Source of the DNA: Ceratotherium simum simum
Lineage: Eukaryota; Chordata; Mammalia; Perissodactyla; Rhinocerotidae
Assembly (NCBI RefSeq): GCF_000283155.1
Contig: NW_004454177.1
Span: forward strand, 28,323,675 to 28,387,674
Length of the DNA stretch: 64,000 nucleotides
Direction of reading: 5' to 3'
A model generated the notes under the pieces. The model did not search any database. It saw only the letters and a list, made by a program, of their open reading frames with translations, and had not been told where the DNA came from. This document shows, piece after piece, positions 24,775-36,480 of this stretch; within the stretch, counting starts at the first letter, position 1; every line of letters begins with the position of its first letter. The translations under genes were made by a program, and so were the position numbers.

Positions 24775-24925
24775 TGGAACCATCAAGTCAGTTAGGCTCC
24801 CTCAGGTTCCTCATCAATAAAGATCAAGCACAGTACCTACCCCAGAGGACAGAGATGAGGAAGCTTACAGGAGACTAGACAGTACTTAGCACAGTATTGG
24901 CTTTCAACTAATAGTGACGCTTATT
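24775..24925 (+). repeat. MIR SINE fragment
   Basis: Degenerate MIR 3' half: ctccctcaggttcctcatca, then agtacctaccccagaggaca and a tail reading gtacttagcacagtattggc. Confidence 0.75.
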
Positions 24926-25744
24926 TTTATTAAAGTACATGAAATTTATTTCATTTGGCTTTTTGGATTCTGGTTTAAAGTGAATTTCTCTGGATCTGTA
25001 TATTTACTAAAACTGTCTCAAGAAAACACCACATGTACTGTAGAAATTGACTGATCCACAGTCAATATGGCTCTCTTTATCACATCATTTTGTTGATTTG
25101 ACTTCCTGTAGCAACATTGTGAGAGTTAATGTCACTTTACTAAACTAGTGCAAAAGACACACTGATGGTTATAAGTGCTGTTGGCAAACTCCGTTAAGAA
25201 ATGATAGCTATGCCCAGAGCATCCTGTCCTCCCCCTGCCTCGTCCTCAGGGAGAACATATAAGCAATGGCTCTGAATCATTACAGTGGAAAAGGGTTCAG
25301 AGACCCTCTCCTCAAGCCCCAGTTGTTTTGCTCTTTCAAAGCACTGTCCCTTCCGAATAAGCCCCTTCTCACACGTGAGGGTTAGCAGTCTGGCCTTCTT
25401 CAGAAGTCAGCTCCATTAATTACAGCCATCCTCACGTGCAGTTTTGCTTTCTTTTTCCCTTTTGATGTACTAAACTGGCTGTCGGAAATTAAATTAATTC
25501 AGAAAGAAATAACTGAATATCTCCAAATTAAATCAGCTGTTGAAAACTGCATGGAATATGATTTTTTGTTGCAAATACTGGACTACCAAACTACAAAGGT
25601 GCCTTATTTGTTACTTAAGAGGACAATGGGCATTAATATCATACAACTGCAGAGGCCTTTCCATAAAAGTCCCGTATAACATTTCTATTAAATTATAATA
25701 AAAAATGCTTAGAAGTCAAAAATAGAAAGCTATCCATTCAGTGT
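24926..25744. other. Unassigned non-coding DNA
   Basis: AT-rich sequence with no gene or confident repeat seen. Confidence 0.4.
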
Positions 25745-25980
25745 TCCTATACCAGTTTGCATTAGTAAACAGGAAAAAATGAATGTATTAGGATTCATCT
25801 ATAAAATAAGAATTAAAAATGTCAGATAACTGGTTTATATTCTAACCAAAAACATTTAGATGCTAAAAACAGATAAATATCCTCACAGAATTTATATATC
25901 AGTTTGTATCTGAAACAATAAGAAATGAACGCTTTAGGATTCATCCATAAAACAGGAATTAAAAATGTCTGTAGCAGAGA
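25745..25980. repeat. Diverged local duplication, about 147-bp offset
   Basis: The phrase taggattcatctataaaata at about 25789 recurs as taggattcatccataaaaca about 147 bases later. In both copies it is preceded by cagtttg plus a similar A-rich stretch and followed by gaattaaaaatgtc. The two units have clearly diverged, so this is an old event, unlike the 40-bp duplication at 4131. Confidence 0.75.
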
Positions 25981-27084
25981 GAACAATGAACATTTTTTCA
26001 TGAAAATAATAACAAAACTTCATTTCCTAAGATTTATGCATTCAGAAAATTTTAGGAGCAGAAGAAATCATAGGTATGAACTCATCTATAATTCTGCTGC
26101 AGGCAATATAAAATGTAACCCTCCAAGAGAGATGAAAATCTATTGTATCCTGTATCAGGATTATAGATTTGCAATTGGGTAATAATATCTGTCTATCTGT
26201 CGTTATTTGCAAGGGGGGCATCTCATTATGTAATTAATATGAAATCCTCTTCTTGGTTGTAAAGTCTCTCCAGATCTCTCCAATGACTTCCATGTGTGCA
26301 AGGCAAGAGCTTCCATCAAACCCAGGAGGGCTGGCTGCTAGCACTGTGGGTTTTTATAAGGTGTTTGTACTGCTTTTAAAACTGTTTCATCATAATGACA
26401 CTGTCTTTTGATGCTTCACTCCTGCATATGAAGCTGAAGGAGGGAAGATGAAGTTCTTTGTTACTGTGAGTCAAGTATCAATCTTTTCCAGTACTCTCAG
26501 TCTACACACACAAAAGCCAAGAAGCCTCTTAAAAGAACGTGATTTATGAACTTGTAAAACCCAAGAAGTCAATCAATATGTAATGAAGTAAAGAGAAAAA
26601 GAAAGAAAAGCAGGCAGGTGTGACAGAGCGCTTGGTAGATGGCAATTACTGACATGCCTGGATTGAAAGCATTCAGTTCACTTACCAAGGCCTCCAATTC
26701 TGATAAACACTGATTGATGAGCGAGAGACACATTTCAGATTGCATGTGCCTCTGCGTTTTCACTTCTCCTGTCACAGGTGGTGGGTCTGTACTTACAAAC
26801 ACAGGGTGCCTTGTTACAATCTCCCAATCCCACTTCTGATCATCACTTTCATCTCAATTATTCCCTGCAAGTTCATCTGAGGTGATAATGTTTGTTTCCA
26901 GAGTGACACAGCTGTCAAAATGTTCCCATATTTCGGGAGCAAAATGCAGAGACTTTAACTTACTTTTAAATCACAAACAGGTCTTCCAAAACGCCCACCA
27001 CACCTTAAAGTTCAGCCTTAAATGCTGAAAACGCTCAAGTGCATAATCCAGATGGCCAATTCATGATGGAGCACAGAATTCGGA
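25981..27084. other. Non-coding DNA around candidate exon
   Basis: Apart from the possible exon at 26686-26768, nothing recognisable is present. The sequence is AT-rich. Confidence 0.4.
26686..26768 (-). other. Candidate internal exon, 83 nt, product unknown
   Basis: On the minus strand an acceptor-like cacctgtgacag precedes 83 bases that end ...gccttg, followed by a consensus donor gtaagt (plus positions 26680-26685). One frame is open: two bases complete a split codon, then 27 codons follow, beginning EVKTQRHMQSEM and ending CLSELEAL, then phase 0. The peptide is mildly helix-like but I recognise no family. Its entry phase matches the exit phase of the candidate at 32180-32224. The pyrimidine tract is mediocre and the call could be chance. 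If real, it belongs to a leftward gene that could start at the CpG island near 50 kb. Confidence 0.25.
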
Positions 27085-27215
27085 TTTTAGAATATTGGAT
27101 TCTAGGCCCTGACTAGGTCCCTAATTAGTTACGTGATCCTGGGCAATTCATTAGCCTTCTCTGAACCTCAGTTCGACTGTTAAAAAAAAAAAGAAAGACT
27201 AAATCAGATTCACTC
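27085..27215 (+). repeat. MIR SINE fragment
   Basis: MIR core: attagttacgtgatcctggg, then caattcattagccttctctg, then aacctcagttcg, ending in an A-run near 27181. Confidence 0.8.
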
Positions 27216-27719
27216 TCAAGTCTTTTCCAGTCCTAACGCTCCATGATTCTTAGATCTTTTCAGGATCACTAATGTCGCTATGTTATTGGAATTTATTCTG
27301 TCGCTTAGGAATTGTCTATTTGGTACAGGTTATTTAAACACCAAGCTCTATGCCTTACCAAAATGTACGTGGAAATGTCATGGTCACGTAGTCAGTTTTA
27401 ATGTCCTATGTTGTCTGCCAAGTACAGTCACCATCAGTTGTTTCTGTTTCTCTTTTTCCAAATATCTATTATTTCCTACAATGACAATATAAATAAACAA
27501 AGTTGGGGTAGAGTTTTAAAAGAAACATTTAAATTTGTTTTTAATGTTTTAGTTCTCAAAATTCTGATGGATGTCAAATACAGGGTAAAATTTTTTGCAC
27601 AGGTTTAGCCAAAGGGTAAACTTTTATACATTCCGGTAAAACAAGGTATTCATAACATCTGACAGCTATTCTTAAATAATCTTTCTCCAACATTCATTAC
27701 ATTTCATATTTACATCTTT

Positions 27720-27927
27720 TTTTTTTTAATATTTTATTTATTTATTTTTCCCCCAAAGCCCCAGTTGATAGTTGTCTGTTATAGCTGCACATCCTTCTAG
27801 CTGCTGCATGTGGGACACAGCCCCAGCATGGCCGGAGGAGCGGTGTGTCGGCACGCACCCGGGATCCGAACCCGGGCCGCCGGGAGCGGAACGTGCGCAC
27901 CCAACCACTAAGCCACGGGGCCGGCCC
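27720..27927 (-). mobile_element. ERE SINE, minus strand, distinct 3' body
   Basis: On the + strand: T-run, then ttcccccaaagccccagttg, then gttgtctgttatagctgcac, then gcatgtgggacacagcccca. The complement of the B box (ggatccgaacccg) and of the head (cacggggccggcccc) follow. The 3' body type is the same as in the copy at 24099. A 15-base target duplication, catatttacatcttt, lies at 27705-27719 and 27928-27942. Confidence 0.97.
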
Positions 27928-28199
27928 CATATTTACATCTTTCCTTTGGCAATTCCACACTGGAGGAAAAATATGCAGAGAGTAATGCCATCTGTATGAG
28001 ATAGGAAATCTAGTATGAGAAGTGTTGATTCAAATACTAAAAAATGATAGACTCCTCCAATTCATTTTCTCTGATTTTTCAACTGATACATGAGAGTATG
28101 AGATATAAATCAAGCCATTCCTGTAAAAAAAGAAAACCTTCAAAGACAAATTTAATACCTAGTCCTCTTTTCTGTAGGTGAAAAAAATGGTTATATAGT

Positions 28200-28245
28200 G
28201 TGAGAGAGAGAGGGAAAAAAGGGAAGGAGAGAGGGAAGGACTGGG
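28200..28245 (+). repeat. GA-rich low-complexity tract
   Basis: A short (GA)n run grading into a general purine-rich stretch. Confidence 0.8.
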
Positions 28246-28310
28246 GCAATGGGGAGATACTCCTTTTGAAGCATGGATCCTCTATGGTGAAGCCATTTTA
28301 ATTAGGGTTT

Positions 28311-28517
28311 GTTTTTGTTTTTTTGTGTGTTTTTTGGTGAGGAAAATTGGCCCCAAGCTAACATCTGTGCTAATCTTCCTTTATTTTGTATATGGGACAC
28401 CGCCACAGCATGGCTTGATGAGCGGTGTGTAGGTCCGCACCTGGGATCCAAACCTGCAGACCCTGGGCCGCCGAAGCAGAGAGCATGAATTTAACCACTA
28501 CGCCACTGGGCCGGCCT
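28311..28517 (-). mobile_element. ERE SINE, minus strand, older copy
   Basis: Shows gtgaggaaaattggccccaa, then ctaacatctgtgctaatctt, then atgggacaccgccacagcat, and the head complement actgggccggcc. It is more diverged than the neighbouring ERE and no target duplication is evident. Ends are approximate. Confidence 0.92.
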
Positions 28518-29679
28518 CTTAACCATTAGTTTTAAACTCTTCTTAAATTTTCATTTAAATGTTATTATTATTTAATTTATTAAAGTTATCATCTACATTA
28601 GCTTGCATTTTTTTAACGGAAAGGGATCCAGTTCCTTTTCAGAAGGTAATCTGAAATCAGAAGCTTGAATATAAAAGAAAAGTGAGCCCAAATATTTTAC
28701 AAAAGACAGGCTTCCTCAAAGAGGTCAGCCATAACACAGACTTGAAGTCACCAGCAAATGTTCAGCAATGCCTAACAACTAGTAACGCTTGGTTGGGAGA
28801 AAGACTTGATCTCTCTTTTTATAGAGGAAACTGGAAAATGACTCCCTTCTGATTTGGAAAGGAAAATCATGGAAATTCAAGTGACCAACAGAGAAGTACC
28901 CTATGTGTCTATAATCTTTCTTCATACTTCTGCCAGGTGGAAAAAATGAGCAAAGAGAGAGTGAAAACGTGGTGAATTACTTCAGCGGTCACAGAAGAGG
29001 TACGTCACTCCTGGCAAGGATTGGGGGGCCCTACAAAAATCAACAAAGAAGACAGAGTTTTGAGGCTCAGGCAGGCACCAAAGGCTAAGGCAGGTGGAGG
29101 ATCAGGTCTCCCTGCTGTGGCAAGAGCTTTCTCCCCTCCTGCCAGCATCAAGGTCTACCCTGCTAACCTACCCAACATACTCACCTTAATTCCTGGCAGT
29201 GCTCCCCTAAACTCTACTTCAGAGCCTAATTCCACTGCCACACCCAGGCCTCCATCATTCTTTGGAATTACCACATGTCTGAAATCCCTAAGAAATCCTC
29301 ACATCTCAAATGATTTCCAGTCCTCTCCAACTCCCTTATGTCTCCCTCTAAACCTGTTCTTCATCTACACCAAGACTTCATTCAACCTGTGACACTGGTA
29401 CCACTCTTCATTTAATTTCCTTCCCCTCTTAGTTTTCCTTAATATTCCCATTCTTGGGCATTTTCAATTCTATCACTTCATGTCCTTCTTACCCATATCT
29501 CTTGAAACCCTGCAATTCTGAATAACTCCTCCATCTGTTTTGTTTTCTACAGTTCCCAGGCTGCTATGGGCTATAGGAAAGTTCCACATAACACGGTAAT
29601 GTACATGCACTAATAAATGAGCTCCAATCCCAGCAGAGCACTCAGTGCTACCTGGAAAACTTGGTACTTATCTTTGGTG
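28518..29679. other. Unassigned non-coding DNA, possibly degenerate L2 5' extension
   Basis: The pyrimidine-rich part at about 29100-29500 could be a very decayed upstream section of the L2 that follows, but I cannot align it with confidence. The 123-codon + strand frame at 29021-29392 is probably such a remnant or chance. Confidence 0.4.
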
Positions 29680-30535
29680 TACTCTTTCTCACTGCCAACT
29701 CCAAACCTTCACCGATTTCCTTAAAATTCCTACTTTTTCCAACTTCACTCTAGCCTAGCTTCTAACTTTTCCAAGGGAACAGAGGCAATCAGTTGGGAAC
29801 TCTCTTACTTTCCTTCCTCTGAATGGAGTGATCCTCAGCCATTCTTGTCTTAGAGGAAGTACTTCCCCTTCTCCAGTCCCAGGAGCAATCTCTGCAGGCT
29901 GTCTTCATTCCTTTCCATCCTATGTCTTTTGAGAACTTTTCTCCGTTAATTATGTCTTTTCTCCTGTATGTTCAGTACATGCTGCACAATTCCTGGGGCA
30001 CCATTTGCTTAGGAGACAATGTGTTTGCATCCCACACTCCTGTTTCTACTAGCCCTTTCCTCTCTGCCTATAAACATAGTTGTTTTCCTCTTATCCTCAT
30101 AAAAACCTTCCTGGATCCAACTTTCTTCTTAGGCTTCAGCCCCAACCCTCTCCTTGCCTTTACTGCCAAAATTCTTGAAAGAGGATTCAGAATTTGCTGC
30201 CTCTAACTCTTCCTTCACTTCAGCCCACTGCCATCTGGCAGGCATCCCTCCCCACCACTCTATTCAACCTGCTTAGTCAATGGGCGTCCTTACATCCTAA
30301 CTGCCAAATCCAAGGGCCTCTTTGAGCATTCATCCACTCCTGCATCTTTAATTGCCCTGTGACAGGAGATGAGAGTGACGCGTGCTTTCATTCTTAAAAA
30401 TCTCTGATTCCTTGGCTTTGGAAATACTCCCCTCCCCTGGATCTTCCACCATTGCTCAGATTGCTCTTTCTCTAGTTCCTTTTCTCTGCCCAATTCTTAA
30501 AACTGGATGTCCATGACGCACCTTTTCTCACTCTA
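29680..30535 (+). mobile_element. L2 LINE fragment, sense, ORF2 region
   Basis: Contains the L2 reverse-transcriptase coding landscape in sense orientation: attcttgaaagagga, then cttcagcccactgccatctg, then ccaccactctattcaacctg, and ccaaatccaagggcctcttt. All frames are broken. It is joined on its right by a hAT-type fragment. Confidence 0.7.
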
Positions 30536-30539
30536 GAGC

Positions 30540-30715
30540 AGCGGTTGCAAACTACCACCAGCCCAGTTGCCTGGTTTTGTAAATAAAGTTTTATTGAAAC
30601 ATAGGCTGCTCTCAAGCTACAAAGGCAGAGTTGAGTGGTTCTAACAGACACAGTTGGGCCTACAAAGACTAAAATATTTACAATCTCGCCCTTTACATAA
30701 AGCATTTGCTGATCC
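30540..30715. mobile_element. hAT-Charlie-type non-autonomous transposon
   Basis: It holds a segment I recognise from a common mammalian hAT-type family: tttgtaaataaagttttattg, then gctacaaaggcagagttgag, then actaaaatatttacaatctc and gccctttacataaagcattt. I cannot name the subfamily with certainty. Its ends (gagcagcggttgcaaac ... ttgctgatccct) are degenerate inverted repeats. Confidence 0.75.
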
Positions 30716-30724
30716 CTCTCCAGA

Positions 30725-30915
30725 GAGTCTACATGGTGGCTCCTGAAGTGTGGTCTCAGATCAGCAGCACTGACATTACCTGGGAATTTGTTAGAAATGC
30801 AGACGATGAGCCCTACTTCAAGCCTCCTAAATCAGAAATTATGTGGTGGGGCACAGGAATCTATGTTTTATAAACCCTCTAGGTGATTCTGGTGCCCACT
30901 ACAGTTCAAAAACCG
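30725..30915 (-). mobile_element. MER5A-type hAT transposon, antisense
   Basis: Antisense MER5A order: cctgaagtgtggtctcagat, then acctgggaatttgttagaaa, then cctaggtgattctggtg-like sequence, ending cagttcaaaaaccgttgg. Nearly full length and abutting the previous hAT element. Confidence 0.85.
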
Positions 30916-31121
30916 TTGGTCTACACAATGACCCTAGACAATCTCCAGGGCTTCAAGCACCACCCATGCATGTGATGGTGACTCTTGAATCAAGCTTTAC
31001 TGTGCTTTAAATTAATATTTTCAACTAACTACCATATATTTCTACCTGGAGGCTCATTCAGTCATTCAACAAACACTTTCTCAACATTCTCTATAGGATA
31101 AGCTGTGATGTGCACAGGAAT

Positions 31122-31252
31122 CCAGTTGCCAGATAAAAATATGGCTCTTGCAATATTGGGGACACATTTATCCTACAGAATTGTTCATTGTTTATCTGAA
31201 ATTCAAATTTAACTGGGGATCTGTATTTTTATTTATTTAATCTAGCAATCCC
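31122..31252. repeat. Palindromic MITE-like element
   Basis: The left end (gttgccagataaaaata) is complementary to the right end (tatttttatttatttaatctagcaa). The right arm contains ttgtttatctgaaattcaaa and tttaactggggatctg. The left arm is shortened relative to the right, so the palindrome is imperfect. I recognise the right arm from a mammalian palindromic DNA-transposon derivative but cannot name it. Confidence 0.7.
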
Positions 31253-32179
31253 ATTCAGGGGCAAAGTGAACGTGAAAGGGTTTCTACCCAAAAGTAGCAC
31301 AGAGTTCAATCAAGGAGCCAATGATACAAACACAGTACAAAACAATATGATAACCTCAAAATCTCACGTTTCAAAAATCTCCCTCCCCCTTTCCCATGTC
31401 AGTTAATAGCTGCCAGGTCTTTTTGGGCTAAGCTACTTCAAAGGCCTCTTCTAAATACCCAAAAAAATGGATTCTGACCCTGGAGTTGAGGGAAAAGTGG
31501 TAAGACACAGAGGAGCATTCTAATCAAGTGTGTGCATGAGAAAATGATTGCAATATGAATCACAATGGAACGATAAGAAAAATATTAAATACACTTGGAT
31601 GCTCATTGATCTTTATCAATCGCTATTCACCTTCATCATTACATATCATAAGATATACTGAGCAGTAACATAGCTGAGGCTTACTATTTTAATAAAGATT
31701 GGGTCCATTGTTTAAAAAATGATACCCAGTGAAAATGGTTGGGGAATCTAGATCTAAAATTAAAGTCCATGGCTATGACTCAGACTCCAGACAACAAACC
31801 AAAGCACTCTGGCTCATCTGGTAGCATTTTACCCCATTAGCATTTTACCCTATTAGCAGGCCAAGGATACAGGAAGAACTCTTTGACATTGGGTTTTCGA
31901 ACACCGACAACAACAGGGAATGTAAAGCATTCTATGAACCAGCTTCCTTTGTAACAGGAAAGTAGATTTCTAAAACAATGGATCGGATAAGATGTAAAAT
32001 GTTTGACCTACAAATTTTTTTTTTAATTTTTGAACAGTTTTCTCTTTAAAGAAAAAACACAATTTCTGAAAACAGCAGAACATTTTTTTTATCAAGGCTT
32101 CTAGCAAAGAACATTTCCATCTAACTCTGAGAAAACACATTTTTAAAACTTTTCCCAAAAGCCCCCAAAGAAAACTTAC
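31253..32179. other. Unassigned non-coding DNA
   Basis: No gene or confident repeat. A small tandem repeat of tagcattttaccc lies near 31825-31855. Confidence 0.4.
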
Positions 32180-32224
32180 TGCTATTATAATTCACCCATG
32201 CCTGAACACATTCCATGGAATCAT
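32180..32224 (-). other. Candidate micro-exon, 45 nt, product unknown
   Basis: On the minus strand there is a strong acceptor: a long pyrimidine-rich run ending ccattactgcag. It precedes 45 bases and then the consensus donor gtaagt (plus positions 32174-32179). One frame is open with two leading bases, 14 codons reading DSMECVQAWVNYNS, and one trailing base. The other two frames contain stops. The exit phase matches the entry phase of the candidate at 26686-26768, giving a readable join. I do not recognise the peptide. The splice signals are the best in the window, but a 45-base open segment is weak evidence of coding. Confidence 0.28.
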
Positions 32225-35200
32225 CTGCAGTAATGGAAACAATGACAGCAGAGACAAATGAAATTCAGACTTTATCTAATTTTAGCGAATACATACTCTT
32301 TAAGTCTGTCTCCTCTTTTCATTTTAATCAATATTGGTTGATTTCAATTCAACAGGTCTGGTACTCACCATCTGGTTTAGCTGGAAAAAGGAAGACAGTT
32401 AGAGACAAGGCAGCTGCCAGGTACCAGAATAATCTGCAAATTGAATATAACTATTCCCTAATTTTAAATTTCTAACAATGTTTTAGTAAATCCAAATTTA
32501 CAACTCATAAATTATATTTGTTTCTTTACAAAAGAAGAACTTATTGGGCTTCTCTACATGAAAAAATTTCACCACAATTTTTTTTTACAAAACATACCTC
32601 TGACAATTACACACTGTTTCCTAGAACACACCTACTATATAAAGTGATAAATAAGAATTTCCAGGATAGATCAGGAGCATCAAGTTGAGAAACTTGAGTC
32701 TTCAAGTGGTAATTTTGGGGGAACAATCCGCCCTCAGCTCCTATATCAGATGTGCCAGCAGTGAATGGGGAGTCCTGCTTTCAGAGGTGATTCAGATGGG
32801 AAACCAATTCCCTGGTGAGTTCAGAGAGAACCTTCCATGTTCAAACCAGCAGAGCACCTCCACTGCTGCAATACCATTTTCTACTCTTTGATGGTTACCG
32901 GTAGGCCTTATCTCATCCCCACACCTTAAGTTCCCTGAGATCTAGAGCAGTGTTGTATGTATCTTCTTGACCCTCCCAGTACCTCTGTATAACAGAGGCA
33001 CCATGAATATTTATGAGCCAGTAAAGACCAGGAAAGAGTGGTTCTAAGCTTTCACTTTGAAGATGTGCTTAACTGGCTTTTCAAATATTGTTCCATTATT
33101 TTAACCACTAGTAGTTTTCTCCAGTCCTTGATCAAAATCATGAAGGAGTAATGTCTCTCTCAGCAGAATTCAAGATAACCTGTCATCAGATGTCTGAGCA
33201 GTCCTTCACACCAGCAGGCAGTCAGATGAGACACTTTTAGAAAGGTACTAGTTTATAAAAGGCCAAAGTATCATCTTTAAAAATATTTGTATTTGATTCA
33301 ATACCTTAATCCAGAGATGGCTTCTTAATCCTTGAAAAGAAGCAAATCCACATTCTAGAATTCTCCACTTTCAACACAAAGTTACTCAAATCATCCCTCC
33401 TATCAATGTCATCATCCTCATTCTTAATGTGTAGGAGACTGTGTTGTAAGAACAATGTTCTTCTCCACAGATCCGAAGCCTTCTTATACCAAGTGTAATA
33501 TATGCTTTCTTTTAGTTGGCAGTTATTTTAGCCAAAATCTCAGAACAAACTCAGTGTCTAGACAGCTCTGCATCTGCGTGTGTGTGAAAAAAATCCACCA
33601 CACTGAAATAATGACTAAGAGAATAATTACTTAATGAGTTAACCATTTAAAATATGGCCAGTTGCTCAAGCTGCAAAAGCCTCACTCAAAATGGAATTAA
33701 AAGAGAAATGGGTTATATTTTTATAATCATATTTTTTTAAAAAACAACCTATCATACTAGTGAATTAAAAATACCCTTTAACCAACCAAACGAAATACCA
33801 GCAATAATCTGTACTCATTAAAGTTAGTTGGTTCTTACTGAATTAAAATCAGATTCCACCATCTTCAGCAACTACTTCCTATTAAGACATCTGTTAAATC
33901 AGATGAAATCAAATATGAATTGCAGACAATTCAATTTAAAATAAGTATTACATGAACATTTACCAGCACAGACACACACTTTTCTATGCAATATTTGCAA
34001 GAGCTTGTCACAGATGCGAGTGAATAAAACATCTATCTGAAAATGGTATTTAGCAATGTTAAAAATACTTGAGACAGCCGAGAAAACACATCACAAATGA
34101 GCCTTCCCCATACCGTCTTGGCATACCAACAAGTGTGTCTTGCAAATACAAGTGTTGGGTTTCCTGAGGTACCACACTGCTGCAGCAGAGGGAGGTGCAA
34201 GGAGGTCCCTGAAATGAAAACATCCACTAAGGAGCTGTTAAGCTCAGCAGACTTGAATAGCAGGCTCAAAGCCAACAAAGAGTTAAACACCTAGGCTGGC
34301 TCAGTAATGAATGCTTAGTACCTTTGGCCAACGAATATCAAGTAGATACCGGGGCTGGAGCAACTGCTAAAGGGATGACCTCCTTGAATCTCATTTGCAC
34401 AGCAATGAGATGTCACAAAGGCATTAAGTCTGAAACTGCAATGCTGTTTCTAATCCATGCTTTATTTTGTTGTGACTTTAAGCAAACTGCTCTTTAAAGT
34501 AAAACAGAAATGATTCTAGCAATGCAGGGCTAGGGGGCGGGGAAGTGGGGACAAGTATGGATTATAAAATAGACTGGGAAACAGCTATGCAAAGAGCCAC
34601 TGAGTCACTCTGGGAGCAAAACCAGCTGAAAACAACAATAAAATAGTAACTTTCAAGGATATTTCCAAAGGGAGATCAGGTAAGTAAGTTGTTGGCTTTG
34701 TCAACTGATATATGTTCCTTGGGCCAAGAATAATGCATGTCTGCTCACAACAGACAAAACAATATGTCAATAAAATGAGCCAAACTCTCTCCAAGTGTAT
34801 CTGTTACAGCCTTAGGCTGTTGCCTGTAATGATGCAAAAACATTCAATCACAGTTTGGGGTTTGTTTTTGTTTTGTCTTATTTTGTTTTAAGGAATTGTG
34901 CTTGCAAGTATTATTATCATTAGCTACTACTAAAGGAGAATGAGGGCTTTTTCCTCTACAATTGAGGAACACAACTTCTTTTTAATACACTGAATTAAAT
35001 TACACGTACAGCCAAAGCTAGGAAAGAACAATGAAAAACAGCATTGAAGTCAAGCTTTTGTGTTAAAGCAGTTACGAACTGAAAAGGCATTCAACAAAAT
35101 CTTGACTACTCAAGTTCTACCTATATTTAAAAAGAAAAAAAAAGGAAAATACTTCCAAGTTTCAAATGTCACAAGTTTATTTCTCTCCCAGAGTCTTATG

Positions 35201-36309
35201 CCTCAAATTCAAACCCAGTCACAGTGCAATTAAATCAAAACAAAACAAAACAATAAAACCTCCTCTATGATGTCTTGAACATGCAACTTTTCCAGTTATG
35301 GTTGTTTCACTGCAGTAATTACCAAACAACATAAAGATTTTTACTCATTTCCGTCATAAAGACAGGCAAAATAGAGTGAACTTTTAGCAATCTATTACTC
35401 AAATTTCTGCGTCACCTTTCTAAAGGCATAAAAAATAACTCTCTTACTTTGTGATTTTGACAGAACTTCAAGGTATTCACCAGACCATATGAAGATACTT
35501 CAGGCAATGAAATTAATATTTCAGTAAGTCCTCTTCCACAAAACAAGAATCCTTTTAGTAACGACCTTGGACTGGATAATAGGCAACAAAAGCAAGGTCC
35601 AAAGCCAGAGGGTAATTGTGATTCAAAGATTCTTTTATGCAAATGAGATCCCTAATCAGGCTAATGCAATTTTCTACATTTTATCTTCCATCTTTTTATT
35701 TACATTTAGCTGAGAAGCTAAAGACAGAAAACAGCAGATTTCCAACTTCTTGATCCAACCCGTCCTGTACAAGCAGAGCCATGGAGAATTCCATGACAGT
35801 CCCTTGGAATCTAATAGCCCACACCCAGGGGTAACATGACACTAACCCAGAACATCCCAACAATTCTGAAGCTAGTTCCAGCAAGCAGTAAATTACTCAG
35901 GCACGGTGCAATAACCCACATTTATTGGGCATTGATTAACTTTTCCACTTCTTTCTGTGTTATCAGACTAGCCTGGAAGGAAAAGTCATCTCCAAGAGGG
36001 AGTTACTGTTAACTGTGACTCTGGAGGCAATGAATTTGCTTCCTGCTGACCTGGGTGCACACTCCAGTTTTAGAAAATCAAACCAGATTTGCCATGCACT
36101 GGCAGGTGTTTTCAGGGGTACTATAGTCCAGAGAAGCCAGATGCTTCCACAGGATCGCTCTAGAGTCACTAAAACTATGAGTAAGGCTGGGCACAAGCCA
36201 GAAACCCAGAACTCCGCTAAGGAGAGAAAAAACCTGCCAGCCCAGAGGGCTCTTTTAGGCAGAGAAGCACAGCAGAAGGAAGAAGAGCACAGGTTGTAGA
36301 ATTAGAAAA
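32225..36309. other. Long AT-rich non-coding stretch, few repeats
   Basis: Apart from a weak L2-like 3' end near 32930-33025 (ttccctgagatctagagcag, and tacctctgtataacagaggc), I see no gene, RNA gene or clear repeat over about 4 kb. It is relatively repeat-poor for this window, which may mean old conserved intronic sequence or simply unrecognised repeats. Confidence 0.4.
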
Positions 36310-36480
36310 ACCAAGTTAGAATCCTGACCCTGACACCTCTGAACCATGTCACCTTGGGCAAGTCACTTATCAGTGCTGTGCTTCAATTTCTGCCTCTGTA
36401 AAGTAGAGATAATAACAGTACCTGCCTCACAGGGTTGTTGGGGTATAAATGAGATAATATATGCAAACCTCTTATCAATG
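36310..36480 (+). repeat. MIR SINE, well preserved
   Basis: Very clear MIR: accatgtcaccttgggcaag, then tcacttatcagtgctgtgct, then gtagagataataacagtacc and tcacagggttgttggggta. Confidence 0.93.
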
